DNA of 64,000 bases from Marinobacter sediminicola (lineage in GTDB: Bacteria > Pseudomonadota > Gammaproteobacteria > Pseudomonadales > Oleiphilaceae). The notes beneath the pieces are model-generated. The model searched no databases, was not told the origin of the DNA, and was given only the letters and a program-made list of their open reading frames with translations. Position 1 is the first letter of the stretch, and every line of letters starts with the position of its first letter. The stretch covers positions 62,001-126,000 of the forward strand of contig NZ_JAVIXR010000008.1 of the NCBI RefSeq assembly GCF_031157525.1, written 5' to 3'. Positions 36,206 to 45,080 of this stretch are shown piece by piece. The position numbers were made by a program, and so were the translations under genes.

Positions 36206-36888
36206 TGCAACGGCATATCGTAGTACTCACCGGCGCTGGCATCAGCGCCGAAAGTGGTCTCTCCACCTTCCGCGATAACGGCGGGCTATGGGAGCAGCAC
36301 AGCGTATACGATGTTGCCACCCCAGAAGCCTTCGCTCGAAACAAAGAGTTGGTACTGCGTTTCTACAACGAACGCCGCCGCCAACTCGCCAATGTGCAGC
36401 CAAACCGCGCCCACACATTGCTGGGTGAGCTGGAACAGCATCACCGCGTAACGATCGTTACCCAAAACGTAGACGACCTGCACGAACGCGGCGGGTCCAG
36501 CAACGTAATCCACCTCCACGGCGAACTCACCAAAGCCCGAAGCTCGGTTAACCCGGAACTGGACTACGACATAGGCTATCGCGACATAGAACTAGGCGAA
36601 ACCTGCGAACACGGCGAACAACTCCGCCCCCACATCGTCTGGTTCGGCGAAGAAGTTCCCATGCTCGAAGCGGCCGCCGACATAGTTCGCACCGCCGACG
36701 ACCTGCTGATCGTAGGAACCTCGCTGCAGGTTTATCCGGCTGCCGGGTTGGTTCACGAGGTGGAGCGAGATGTACCGATTACGGTGATCGACCCCGGCGA
36801 AACGGCGGGTGTTTCCCGCGCAAGGGTTATCAGAAAAGGTGCAGGAGAGGGCGTTGCAGAATGGGCAGCGAACTTTTTAGTCAGATAG
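36205..36888 (+). CDS. cobB: NAD-dependent protein deacylase, class III sirtuin (CobB-like)
   Basis: The 227-residue sirtuin has GAGISAESGLSTFRD (10-24), TQNVDDLHERGG (86-97) and the catalytic His in HLHGEL (H105). Tyr54 and Arg57 (FYNERR) form the YxxR pair that in class III enzymes binds acidic acyl groups, which predicts desuccinylase/demalonylase activity. The region that normally holds four zinc Cys has only one (C134), so it belongs to a zinc-less subgroup. Its ATG shares a base with the D2HGDH stop (TAATG). Its stop lies at the edge of hairpin copy B. Confidence 0.9.
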   Translation: MQRHIVVLTGAGISAESGLSTFRDNGGLWEQHSVYDVATPEAFARNKELVLRFYNERRRQLANVQPNRAHTLLGELEQHHRVTIVTQNVDDLHERGGSSNVIHLHGELTKARSSVNPELDYDIGYRDIELGETCEHGEQLRPHIVWFGEEVPMLEAAADIVRTADDLLIVGTSLQVYPAAGLVHEVERDVPITVIDPGETAGVSRARVIRKGAGEGVAEWAANFLVR

Positions 36889-36996
36889 GCAGTGTCAGGG
36901 CATTGTTCCCAAAACTGTGCGAAGCCATGGATGGCGTAGCCAAGCGTACATGGACGTATTTACAGCGTGTTTTGGGAACAATGCCCTGACACTGCC
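36888..36996 (+). repeat. long-stem intergenic hairpin, copy B
   Basis: A perfect 28-bp inverted repeat (36888-36915 with 36969-36996) encloses a 53-nt core containing GCCATGGATGGC and CAAGCGTACATGGACGTAT. The first stem base is the last base of the sirtuin stop codon. The core has the same orientation and layout as copy A, but the stem (CAGTGTCAGGGCATTG...) is unrelated in sequence. It lies between converging genes. Confidence 0.9.
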
Positions 36997-37016
36997 GTTA
37001 GCACTAAAGTAAGAGG

Positions 37017-38327
37017 CTAAGATGCCTCAGCAAGGTACTTCCGAAGCTCCTCACCAAAAGCAGCCTGAACCCCCAGGCGCTTCAGCATCCAATAGTGCCC
37101 CGCAATCATCCGATCAATAAAAATACTCTCTACCGGCGGCTTGAACGAATCCAGATACTTGAACACCGTACTTGTCTTCGCCGCCACACTCTTGTGAATA
37201 CTCGACTCACCAAAATCATAGGGCTGCTCAGAATCAAACGGCACCACAAGAATATCCCGCCACATGGCGTAATAAGCCTCATCAATAGCCGGCTGACTCC
37301 CAACCCGCGCACCCAGATCAATCAAATAAGAATCCAGTGCCTTATAGTCCTCAGCCAGCGCCGCCGTAACCGCATTACGATACGCCTCAACAATCTCCGG
37401 CTTCAGCTTCTTAACACAGCCAAAATCGTACATCACAACACTGCCATCCGGCCGATAGGCAAAATTCCCCGCGTGTGGATCACCATGAATGCACTGAAAG
37501 CGGAATAGCTGATCCGCCATGGTCGTAAACATACGATGGCCGATCAGATTGATCGTAGCCTGATCGTAGCGCTCGGGCGTCACCTCGCTCACATGATCGC
37601 CTTCCTCAAGAATCAGGGTGAGCACATGGCGCGTTGAGTGACTGGGGATTACCGAAGGAATAACGACCCACGGGTCATTTTTGTGGAATTCGCGGAACAG
37701 ACCAATGTTGCTGGCCTCATTCTCATAATCGAGCTCTTCCCGCAGGCGTTCGCGAATCTCATTGAACAGTTGATCAACCGACTCTTTCGGCATTTTCAGC
37801 AGGCCACCGAGCTTCAGCGCCAGCCGAAGTTGTTTCAGGTCTGAATCGCAGGATTCATCCACGCCCGGGTACTGTACCTTCACGATCACATCCGTGCCGT
37901 CATGCAGGCGGGCTCGATGCACCTGGCCAATGGAGGCTGCAGCGTAGGGATTTTCCTGCAGGTACTCGAACAATTCACCAATCGGCTTGCCCAGCTCTGT
38001 CTCTATCTGTTCAAGAATAATCTCGAACGGCATGGGCGGTGCCTCTTTCTGCAGTTTCTGAAGCGCATCGGAGAACTCGCGGGGCAGGAAATCCTGGGTC
38101 TGGGAGGCAATTTGCCCCACCTTCATGGCAGCACCTTTCATCTCACCGAGGGTATCGGTGATGCGGTTGGCCATGCGCGTGTAGCTTTCACTGCGAGCGC
38201 CTTCGTCGTTTTCCCCGTTGAACAGGCTGCGAGCTTTCTGGCCGGCATATTGCCCTGCCACCGAGGCAGTCATGCCAGCAAGCTTGAAGAAACGACCACT
38301 GCGTGAGGTAACCGGTTTTTTTGCCAT
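37017..38327 (-). CDS. ABC1/COQ8 (AarF/UbiB-like) atypical kinase
   Basis: The 436-residue protein belongs to the ABC1/ADCK/UbiB atypical kinase family. It has the KxGQ motif in GAAMKVGQIASQTQDFLP (about 60-77), the nucleotide-binding segment AAASIGQVHRARLHDGTDVIVKVQ split across about 129-151, and the catalytic HGDPHAGNFAYRPDGSVVMYDFG region (about 279-301). Relatives support ubiquinone synthesis through an ATPase-like activity. A COQ8-type role is plausible, but the gene is not beside ubiquinone genes, and it may not be the main UbiB. Confidence 0.88.
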   Translation of the reverse strand: MAKKPVTSRSGRFFKLAGMTASVAGQYAGQKARSLFNGENDEGARSESYTRMANRITDTLGEMKGAAMKVGQIASQTQDFLPREFSDALQKLQKEAPPMPFEIILEQIETELGKPIGELFEYLQENPYAAASIGQVHRARLHDGTDVIVKVQYPGVDESCDSDLKQLRLALKLGGLLKMPKESVDQLFNEIRERLREELDYENEASNIGLFREFHKNDPWVVIPSVIPSHSTRHVLTLILEEGDHVSEVTPERYDQATINLIGHRMFTTMADQLFRFQCIHGDPHAGNFAYRPDGSVVMYDFGCVKKLKPEIVEAYRNAVTAALAEDYKALDSYLIDLGARVGSQPAIDEAYYAMWRDILVVPFDSEQPYDFGESSIHKSVAAKTSTVFKYLDSFKPPVESIFIDRMIAGHYWMLKRLGVQAAFGEELRKYLAEAS

Positions 38328-38364
38328 GCCTGACTATACGAGCTCTTTATAAAGAAAGATTGTG

Positions 38365-39036
38365 TCAGCCAACGTTAACCACTTTGGTGGAAACGGACAA
38401 CTGGTCTTCCAACTGTAACGCCAGCGTCTGCCCTGAAACCAATGGGCCAACACCCTTGGGCGTGCCTGTGAGCACCACATCGCCAGGCATCAGTGTGAAG
38501 TGACGGCTTATATGGGCAATCAGCGGAATGATAGGGAAAAGCATGTCACGGGAATCACCGCTTTGCTGGCGCTGCTCGTCAATATCCAGACTGAAGGTGA
38601 TGTGGTCGTTGCGGAAGAGGTCTGCCGCTACAAAAGGAGACAGAGGGCAGGCGCCATCAAAGGCTTTAGCTCGTTCCCAGGGGTGTCCTTTTTCTTTAAG
38701 CTGGCTTTGCAGATCCCGAAGGGTTAAATCCAGCGCCAAACCGTAACCTAGAATGGCCGCCTGGGCTTCGCTGGCAGATGCATTGGTCAACGGTTTGCCG
38801 ATCAGCACCGCCAATTCAGTTTCGAAGTGCACTTCGCCATGACTGGCCGGGAACTCAAGGGGGCGTGTTACATGGGCTGCCGAGGTGGCGGGTTTGATGA
38901 ACAACAGAGGTTCAGAAGGCACCGGGTTATTGAGTTCTTTCGCGTGCTCCGCGTAATTGCGGCCAACGCAAACAATCTTGCCCAATGGCAGGTGCACCGG
39001 AGTGCCGTCTTTCCAGTGGTGCTGATAAGAATCCAT
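38365..39036 (-). CDS. fumarylacetoacetate hydrolase family protein
   Basis: The 223-residue protein is a compact FAH-family enzyme with GKIVCVGRNYAEHAKEL (19-35), the metal-ligand stretch VHFETELAVLIGK (about 69-81) and the GDVVLTGTPKGVGPL loop (about 190-204). Members include acylpyruvases, oxaloacetate decarboxylases and 2-oxo-hydrolases using Mg2+. GGAGG lies five bases before the ATG. The exact substrate is not readable; small YcgM-like acylpyruvate hydrolases are the closest kind. Confidence 0.9.
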   Translation of the reverse strand: MDSYQHHWKDGTPVHLPLGKIVCVGRNYAEHAKELNNPVPSEPLLFIKPATSAAHVTRPLEFPASHGEVHFETELAVLIGKPLTNASASEAQAAILGYGLALDLTLRDLQSQLKEKGHPWERAKAFDGACPLSPFVAADLFRNDHITFSLDIDEQRQQSGDSRDMLFPIIPLIAHISRHFTLMPGDVVLTGTPKGVGPLVSGQTLALQLEDQLSVSTKVVNVG

Positions 39037-39077
39037 GACGACCTCCCGGTGCTCTTATAAAAATTGAGGCTCAGTCT

Positions 39078-39620
39078 CTATTCGCCCTCAAACGAGCATA
39101 CAGTATAGACCTTGAGGCCCTCTTCTTGCAGCTTGGCAGATCCGCCTAGATCGGGAAGATCGATCATGGCAGCCACTTCGATAATTTCTGCACCAATACG
39201 GCGAATCAACCGGCTGGCGGCGAGCATGGTGCCACCGGTGGCGATCAGGTCGTCCACCAGTATCACTTTGTCGCCGGGTTTGAACGCATCCTGGTGTAGC
39301 TCTACTGAAGCGGTTCCGTATTCCAGCTCATAGTCTTCCACCAGGGTATCGAACGGTAGCTTGCCTTTCTTGCGTACCAGTACCAGCGAGGCGTTTAGCT
39401 CATACGCCAACGCCGAACCGATGATGAATCCGCGGGCATCCACCGCAGCCACAGCATCAATATCGTGGCCATGGTAGCGGTGTACGAACGCATCAATCAG
39501 CTTTCGGAATGCAGTTTTGTCCTGCAGAACCGTGGTTATATCCCGGAAGTCGACGCCGGGCTTTGGCCAGTTTGGCACTGTACGGATGGCTTGCTTGATG
39601 CTTTGAGAAAAATAATCCAT
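39078..39620 (-). CDS. apt: adenine phosphoribosyltransferase
   Basis: Apt converts adenine and PRPP to AMP in purine salvage. The 180-residue protein has the N-terminal [16 protein letters not shown] (about 20-35) and the PRPP-binding motif [17 protein letters not shown] (about 118-134). It lies about 30 bases downstream of a purine-type permease gene on the same strand, forming an uptake-and-salvage pair. Length is normal. Confidence 0.96.
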   Translation of the reverse strand: MDYFSQSIKQAIRTVPNWPKPGVDFRDITTVLQDKTAFRKLIDAFVHRYHGHDIDAVAAVDARGFIIGSALAYELNASLVLVRKKGKLPFDTLVEDYELEYGTASVELHQDAFKPGDKVILVDDLIATGGTMLAASRLIRRIGAEIIEVAAMIDLPDLGGSAKLQEEGLKVYTVCSFEGE

Positions 39621-39650
39621 AAAAAGTCAGGCTCTCAGACTGGGCGTAGA

Positions 39651-40949
39651 TTAACCTGCGTCCAGAAACATGAATTTCAGGATGAAAACAACAGAGATCA
39701 CAATAACGCTCACATTCAGGTCAGACCAGCGTCCACTCAGAGCTTTGATCACGGCGTAAGTAATGAAGCCTAGCGCAATGCCATTAGCGATTGAGAAGGT
39801 CAGCGGCATTACCAGAGCGGTAACCACAGCTGGCGCTGCATCCGTGATGTCGTCCCAGTCTATCAGCTTGAGACCGCCGGTCATCAGCACAGCCACGTAA
39901 AGCAGAGCGGGTGCAGTGGCGTAGGCTGGAATAATGCTCGCGATGGGTGCCAGCAGCAGGCACGCCAGAAACAGCAGAGCCACAACCACAGCCGTCAGGC
40001 CGGTGCGCCCACCCGCAGAAATACCTGCAGTGGATTCAATGTAGCTGGTGGTAGTTGAGGTTCCGAGAGCGGCGCCAGACATGGTCGCAACAGAGTCAGA
40101 CATGAGCGCGCGGCCCAGGCGTGGCAGCTTGCCATCTTTGTCCAGCAGACCACCGCGCTGTGCAGCACCGATCAGTGTGCCTGACGTATCGAAGAGGTCC
40201 ACAAACAGGAACGCGAACACGATGCTGATCATGCCAACGTTCAGTGCGCCCGCTATGTCCATTTTCATGAAAGTGGGTGCAAGACTTGGTGGGGCAGAGA
40301 CGAAGCCATTGTATTCCACCATGCCGAGCATCATGGCGATGGCGGTCACGGCAATAATGCCAATCATCACCGAGCCGGTTATGCGGCGGAACGAAAGTGC
40401 GCAGATCAGGACAAAACCACCAAAAAACAGAAGACTCTCGGCTGACTTCAGTTCGCCCAAGCCAACCAGTGTGGCTGGGTTGTCTACCACGATACCCGCA
40501 TTTTTAAGTGCAATCAGTGCCAGGAAGAAGCCGATACCCGCAGAAATTCCGAAGCGCAGGGACAGGGGAATGCTGTTGATGATCCATTCGCGGATCTTGA
40601 AAATACTCAACAGGAAGAAGATCAAACCAGAGAGGAAGACCGCGCCAAGTGCAACTTCCCAGCTATACCCGAGGCTGCCCACAACAGTGAACGCGAAAAA
40701 GGCGTTCAGCCCCATGCCCGGAGCGAGCGCAATTGGATAGTTAGCCCACAGCCCCATGATCAGGGTTCCAATAGCAGCTGCGAGACAGGTTGCTACAAAT
40801 ACCGCACCGTAGTCCATTCCGGTGGTGGACAGCATGTCCGGGTTGACCACGATAATATACGCCATGGTCAGGAAGGTGGTGATGCCCGCTACCAGTTCTT
40901 TACGAACGTTGGTGCCGTGGGCCTGAAGTTTGAACAGTCGTTCGAGCAT
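39651..40949 (-). CDS. NCS2 family purine permease (probable adenine/hypoxanthine)
   Basis: The 432-residue protein has about 12-14 helices and matches the AzgA/AdeP/PbuG branch of NCS2: LERLFKLQAHGTNVRKELVAG at the start, TFLTMAYIIVVNPDML at about 26-41, and GTSTTTSYIESTAGI-type motif near 290. This branch carries adenine, guanine or hypoxanthine by proton symport. Adjacency to apt favours adenine. A purine riboswitch was looked for upstream and not seen. Confidence 0.9.
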   Translation of the reverse strand: MLERLFKLQAHGTNVRKELVAGITTFLTMAYIIVVNPDMLSTTGMDYGAVFVATCLAAAIGTLIMGLWANYPIALAPGMGLNAFFAFTVVGSLGYSWEVALGAVFLSGLIFFLLSIFKIREWIINSIPLSLRFGISAGIGFFLALIALKNAGIVVDNPATLVGLGELKSAESLLFFGGFVLICALSFRRITGSVMIGIIAVTAIAMMLGMVEYNGFVSAPPSLAPTFMKMDIAGALNVGMISIVFAFLFVDLFDTSGTLIGAAQRGGLLDKDGKLPRLGRALMSDSVATMSGAALGTSTTTSYIESTAGISAGGRTGLTAVVVALLFLACLLLAPIASIIPAYATAPALLYVAVLMTGGLKLIDWDDITDAAPAVVTALVMPLTFSIANGIALGFITYAVIKALSGRWSDLNVSVIVISVVFILKFMFLDAG

Positions 40950-41041
40950 GACGGGTGTCTGCCTCTCAGGATGCCAATGAGTGTAAGGTTTGGGAGCGCG
41001 TTAAGAACGGAAAACAGTTGATATTCGAAAAAATATGCGTG

Positions 41042-41062
41042 AAAAAACGGTAATCTTACCGG
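41042..41062 (-). terminator. terminator after the TRIC-type channel gene
   Basis: On the minus strand CCGGTA-AGAT-TACCG is followed directly by TTTTTT. It lies 60 bases after the stop of the channel gene and before the permease gene, separating the two units. Confidence 0.65.
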
Positions 41063-41121
41063 TTGAAGGTGATCCCGCCAAGTAGTGATTGGCGTATTGG
41101 ATCACGAGCCGCACTGGTGCT

Positions 41122-41739
41122 TCAGTTTTGCGCTGGATCGCGTTGTAACCGAATATCGAAACGTACGGCAGCCATCCGCACTATCACAATAAACAGAAGG
41201 CCAATGGTCAGCGCCAGAGTTTCGCTTTCAAGTGACCACTGACAGAGGAAATAGAGCCAGCAACCCGCAAATGAAATGGATGCGTAAATTTGATCCTTGC
41301 GGAAAATGAAGGGAACTTCGTTACAAAGAGTGTCTCGCAGAGCCCCGCCGAATGTGCCGGTCATAACTCCGAGCATGGAAGCGATAAACCACGAATGCCC
41401 CAAGTCCAGTGCCAATTGCGCACCCAGTATCGAGAAAATGCCTAGCCCTATGGCGTCTGGAAACACAATCCAGGATTCGCGCATACGTTCAGAGCGCTTC
41501 CAGTAGCTGAATACAATCGCCATGGCGAGAATCAGAATCGGCTGTTCTTCATGCTTGATCCAGTAAAGCGGGTGGTTTGCCATAATGAGATCGCGCAGGG
41601 TCCCGCCCCCCAGGGCGGTGATAAAACCAATAGCAAAAACACCGACCGGGTCCATGTTTTTGGATCGGGCAACCAGCATGCCTGAAATGGCAAAGGCAAC
41701 AATCCCTATCATTTCAAGCGAATAGATTATATCTGGCAT
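41122..41739 (-). CDS. trimeric intracellular cation (TRIC) type channel, YicG family
   Basis: The 205-residue protein has seven helices in two UPF0126 repeats, with the paired glycine motifs GFITALGGGTLRDLI (about 38-52) and GVMTGTFGGALRDTL (about 123-137). The family comprises bacterial TRIC-type channels (YicG/YadS). It should conduct monovalent cations across the inner membrane. Glycine permease activity is known for a related branch, so the substrate is open. Confidence 0.92.
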   Translation of the reverse strand: MPDIIYSLEMIGIVAFAISGMLVARSKNMDPVGVFAIGFITALGGGTLRDLIMANHPLYWIKHEEQPILILAMAIVFSYWKRSERMRESWIVFPDAIGLGIFSILGAQLALDLGHSWFIASMLGVMTGTFGGALRDTLCNEVPFIFRKDQIYASISFAGCWLYFLCQWSLESETLALTIGLLFIVIVRMAAVRFDIRLQRDPAQN

Positions 41740-41964
41740 AGCGAACCCTGAAAGGTAGGCGGGTGGTTTTTGAACAGCTCATATCAGGAGCGCGAAGAAT
41801 AACGGAAATTAGCGCTTGATTCATCTCTAAGACGGTGTCGAAGTTAAGAAGTGTATAAGCCGTGTTTATAGATATGGATAAAGGTTCTTTATTTGCTTCA
41901 TGATGAGAGTCTGTTTAGCTTGATGTCATTCAATAAAAACAGATTTTTATCAAAAGGAGTCCCC

Positions 41965-42945
41965 ATGAAAGCAATCCTCTGTAAAGAATATGGTCCTGCC
42001 TCGAGTTTGGTCATTGAGGACGTGCCTAGCCTGGAGGCGAAAGGTCGCGGTGTGAAGGTGCGCGTTAAGGCAGCCGGGCTGAACTTTCCCGATACGCTTA
42101 TTATTGAAAACAAGTATCAGCTTAAGCCAACCCTGCCATTTTCCCCTGGTGGTGAGTTGTCTGGTGAAGTGATCGCGGTGGGAGATAAGGTCACCCGCTT
42201 TAAGGTTGGTGACAGGGTTGCTGGCCTGACGGGTTACGGTGCTTTTGCTGAAGAAGTAATTGTGCCTGAGCATAACTTGCTGCCGATACCGGAAGGCATG
42301 AGCGACGAAAAAGCGGCCGGCTTTACCATGGTTTATGGCACGTCTTATTACGCCCTCAAGCAGCGCGCAAACATTCAGCCGGGAGAAACACTGTTGGTGC
42401 TTGGTGCCAGTGGTGGCGTAGGCCTGGCAACGGTAGAGCTTGGCAAGGCTATGGGGGCTCATGTTATTGCTGCTGCCAGCTCCGCTGAGAAGCTTGAGGT
42501 TGCCAGGGCGGCTGGTGCAGATGAGTTGATCAATTACACAGAAGAGTCTGTGAAAGACGCTGTAAAGCGCTTGACCAGAAGCAAGGGCGTAGATGTCATT
42601 TACGATCCTGTAGGTGGTGATTTCACCGAGCAAGCTGTGCGAGCCATGGCCTGGAATGGTCGCCATTTGATCGTAGGCTTTGCTGCCGGCGATATCCCGA
42701 AAATTCCGGCAAACCTGACTCTGTTGAAAGGCTGCTCGGTTGTTGGTGTGTTCTGGGGCAGCTTCACCCAGCGTGAGCCGGAAGCGAGTGCCCAGAATAT
42801 GGTGGAGCTGATGAAGCTCTACGCTGGAGGCAAAATTGATCCAAAGGTCAGTGAAGTTTTCGAGTTTGAGGATTATGCCAAGGCATTGGGTGCTCTGTCT
42901 GAGCGGCGGGCTACCGGGAAGGTAGTGCTTAAAGTTGGTTCCTGA
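41965..42945 (+). CDS. NADPH:quinone oxidoreductase, MDR superfamily
   Basis: The 326-residue protein starts at the ATG with AAAAGGAG seven bases upstream; an in-frame start 24 codons earlier has no site and adds a foreign leader. It is a zinc-free quinone-reductase-type MDR with GAGLNFPDTLI-like N-domain (KAAGLNFPDTLIIENKY), the nucleotide motif LGASGGVGLATVELGKA (about 146-162) and VIYDPVGGDFTEQAVRA. It probably reduces quinones or enoyl/enone compounds with NADPH. It converges on atuH across a hairpin repeat. Confidence 0.9.
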   Translation: MKAILCKEYGPASSLVIEDVPSLEAKGRGVKVRVKAAGLNFPDTLIIENKYQLKPTLPFSPGGELSGEVIAVGDKVTRFKVGDRVAGLTGYGAFAEEVIVPEHNLLPIPEGMSDEKAAGFTMVYGTSYYALKQRANIQPGETLLVLGASGGVGLATVELGKAMGAHVIAAASSAEKLEVARAAGADELINYTEESVKDAVKRLTRSKGVDVIYDPVGGDFTEQAVRAMAWNGRHLIVGFAAGDIPKIPANLTLLKGCSVVGVFWGSFTQREPEASAQNMVELMKLYAGGKIDPKVSEVFEFEDYAKALGALSERRATGKVVLKVGS

Positions 42946-42973
42946 GTACCGTAGCCTGATTTTTTGAGTGCAG

Positions 42974-43083
42974 AGCCGTGGCTGACAGGCCTCCCCAAAA
43001 ACCGCTACGAGCACATCCATGTGCGCTTGTCGGTGGCCATCCTTGGCCACCGGCATTTTTGGGGAGGCCTGTCAGCCACGGCT
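42974..43083 (-). repeat. long-stem intergenic hairpin, copy C
   Basis: A perfect 28-bp inverted repeat (42974-43001 with 43056-43083) encloses a 54-nt core in inverted orientation. Read on the minus strand the core holds GTGGCCAAGGATGGCCAC, then CAAGCGCACATGGATGTGC, then TCGTAGCGG. The stem (AGCCGTGGCTGACAGG...) is unlike those of the other copies. It lies between the converging quinone oxidoreductase and atuH genes. Confidence 0.9.
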
Positions 43084-43131
43084 ATCCGACTTCTCAGATA
43101 TATCAAAGATCAAATGAATTTGGCTTATGAA

Positions 43132-43153
43132 GCTCGTAGCGGTTTTTGGGAGG
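43132..43153 (+). repeat. solo half of the hairpin repeat
   Basis: GCTCGTAGCGGTTTTTGGGAGG repeats the right end of the core plus the inner stem of copy C (there read on the minus strand) with only one G missing, but no partner arm or first half is present. It looks like a decayed or truncated element, about 50 bases from intact copy C. Confidence 0.65.
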
Positions 43154-43223
43154 GGGTTCCCACCAACGCAGCCCCTCAAGCTTTATAGGCGCGGGCAGTA
43201 ATAACTAGCCGGCACCACCATAA

Positions 43224-45047
43224 TCAAAAACTAAACTGCCCAGAATCAATATCCGATACCAGCTCCGGAGTCAGCAGCGTGTAACCCTCAGTTTTAGGAA
43301 GCCACGCATAAATCGCCTCATCTGAACGGTTCAGCGAGTAACCGGCTTTCTGGATATCCACCTTGCGGTACTTGAAGGTACCCGTTTTCTCAATAGCGTC
43401 AGTCACACGCACAAACACAGGCACTGCATAAGCAGGCAGGTTCGTTCGCATATAGTCCAGCAGCTTGGCAATATCGAAATTGCTCATATCCGGAACCAGA
43501 GTCACCATACCGGCCTTGCCGTTGGTCTTCGGGATTTCCACACCATAGACAATGGCTTCTTCCACCATGCCGGAGCCGTCGATGATGTTCTCAACTTCGT
43601 TGGTCGAGACGTTTTCGCCTTTCCAGCGGAAGGTGTCGCCCATTCGATCCACAAACTGTAGATGTCCACAACCGATGGATTTCAAAACATCACCCGTGTT
43701 GAACCAGGCGTCACCTTTTTTGAAAGCATCCCGAATGAGGGATTTTTCGGTGGCTTCTTTCTGGGTGTACCCTTCAAACGTCCATTTTTTGGTATTTTCA
43801 CCAATAAGCAGGCCTGGCTGGCCTTTTTCGGCTTCTTCCAGTGTCCCCTTCTCATTGCGAATCGGGTCGCGGGTGCCATCGTGGAATTTCACCAGTTTGT
43901 ACGGCGCTGTAGACAGGCCGACGGTGTTATCCAGGTTGAAGAAGTTACTGAAGCCGATGTTGCCTTCACTGGAGGCGTAGAGTTCCGACACGGTTTTAAT
44001 GCCAAAACGGTCTTTGAACTCATTCCATATGGAAGGCCGTAAACCATTGCCAAGCATTTTCGTCAGGCGGTGGTTGCGATCCTGATCACTTGGCGGATGA
44101 TTCAGCAGGTAGCGGCAGAGTTCGCCAATGTAGCCGAAGGCCGTTGCATCGTAGCGGCGCACGTCGTCCCAGAAGGCGCTGGCGGAGAACTTCCGGCGCA
44201 GGGCGAAGGCAGATCCTCCCGCCAGGGCAGTACTCCAGCACACCACCAGGCCAGTACCGTGGTACAGGGGCAGGGTGCAGTAGAAGACGTCGTCCGGCGT
44301 CATTGAAAGCGCCATCATTCCAAAGCCGCCGTAGGCTTTTACGAACTTGGTGTGTGATCCGGGTGCGGCCTTGGGCAGGCCAGTTGTGCCGGAAGTAAAC
44401 AGATAAATTGCAGTATCTCCGGTTCTGGGCGGGTCACTCAGCTCCGGATTGTTGCTGTTGAAAGTACTGACCTGCTGCGCCAAGTTGGCGTAGCCCGTGG
44501 GCGCATCACCGAAGGCATTAAGAGTGTTGGTGTCAGCAAGAAATAGATGGGGCGTGGGGTGGTCAAGCTGAACGCCGGCTTTGATGTCATCAAATGCAGA
44601 TACCAGCTCCTCGCCAACCACGATCATTTTCGGTTTAATCAGATTGATGCTGTGTTCCAGCACTTTTCCTCTTTGGGAGGAGTTCAGCATGGCACAGGCA
44701 ACGCCAATCTTGGCCGCGCCTGAAACCACTGCCAGAATCTCCGGGCGATTCTCAAGCAATACTGCAATTGAATCGCCCTTTTTCAGACCCTGAGCCTGAA
44801 GATAAGCCGCAATGCGATTGGACCAGGCATTGAACTCGCCCCAGGTTATGCTGCGATCCTCAAACAAAATAGCCGTTTTTTCCCGGTATTTTTCGGCATT
44901 CTTCTCTACGAGAGTTCCGAGGGTGAGAGGTTTGCGCGCATCCTTCACTGAGTAATAGTAATAGCCTTTGGCAATTGCCGGGAGTCGTTTGAAGACTCCT
45001 GGCAGGCTGCGCATCAGGTCCATCCCAGTAACTTTATCTTGGCTCAT
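43224..45047 (-). CDS. atuH: acyl-CoA synthetase of the terpene cluster (AtuH-like)
   Basis: The 607-residue enzyme is an AMP-binding synthetase of the FATP/very-long-chain type. The P-loop motif is YLFTSGTTGLPKAAPGS (about 216-232), and the A8-like core GDTFRWKGENVSTNEVEN is near 480-497. It activates a carboxylic acid to its CoA thioester in the cytoplasm. It is the last gene of an operon in the order atuABCDEFGH, matching P. aeruginosa AtuH in position and size. Citronellate or geranate activation is inferred from that context. Confidence 0.88.
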   Translation of the reverse strand: MSQDKVTGMDLMRSLPGVFKRLPAIAKGYYYYSVKDARKPLTLGTLVEKNAEKYREKTAILFEDRSITWGEFNAWSNRIAAYLQAQGLKKGDSIAVLLENRPEILAVVSGAAKIGVACAMLNSSQRGKVLEHSINLIKPKMIVVGEELVSAFDDIKAGVQLDHPTPHLFLADTNTLNAFGDAPTGYANLAQQVSTFNSNNPELSDPPRTGDTAIYLFTSGTTGLPKAAPGSHTKFVKAYGGFGMMALSMTPDDVFYCTLPLYHGTGLVVCWSTALAGGSAFALRRKFSASAFWDDVRRYDATAFGYIGELCRYLLNHPPSDQDRNHRLTKMLGNGLRPSIWNEFKDRFGIKTVSELYASSEGNIGFSNFFNLDNTVGLSTAPYKLVKFHDGTRDPIRNEKGTLEEAEKGQPGLLIGENTKKWTFEGYTQKEATEKSLIRDAFKKGDAWFNTGDVLKSIGCGHLQFVDRMGDTFRWKGENVSTNEVENIIDGSGMVEEAIVYGVEIPKTNGKAGMVTLVPDMSNFDIAKLLDYMRTNLPAYAVPVFVRVTDAIEKTGTFKYRKVDIQKAGYSLNRSDEAIYAWLPKTEGYTLLTPELVSDIDSGQFSF

Positions 45048-45080
45048 AGTCTTTCCGTCTGGTGTTATTATAAGTTTGGG

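Noticed and set aside
40950..41121. Purine riboswitch upstream of the purine permease
   Set aside because: No purine aptamer core or three-way junction could be seen; the only clear structure is the terminator of the preceding gene.
41950..43056. Open frame of 368 codons on the minus strand
   Set aside because: It is antisense to the quinone oxidoreductase and its start lies inside hairpin copy C; the leader peptide is translated repeat core.
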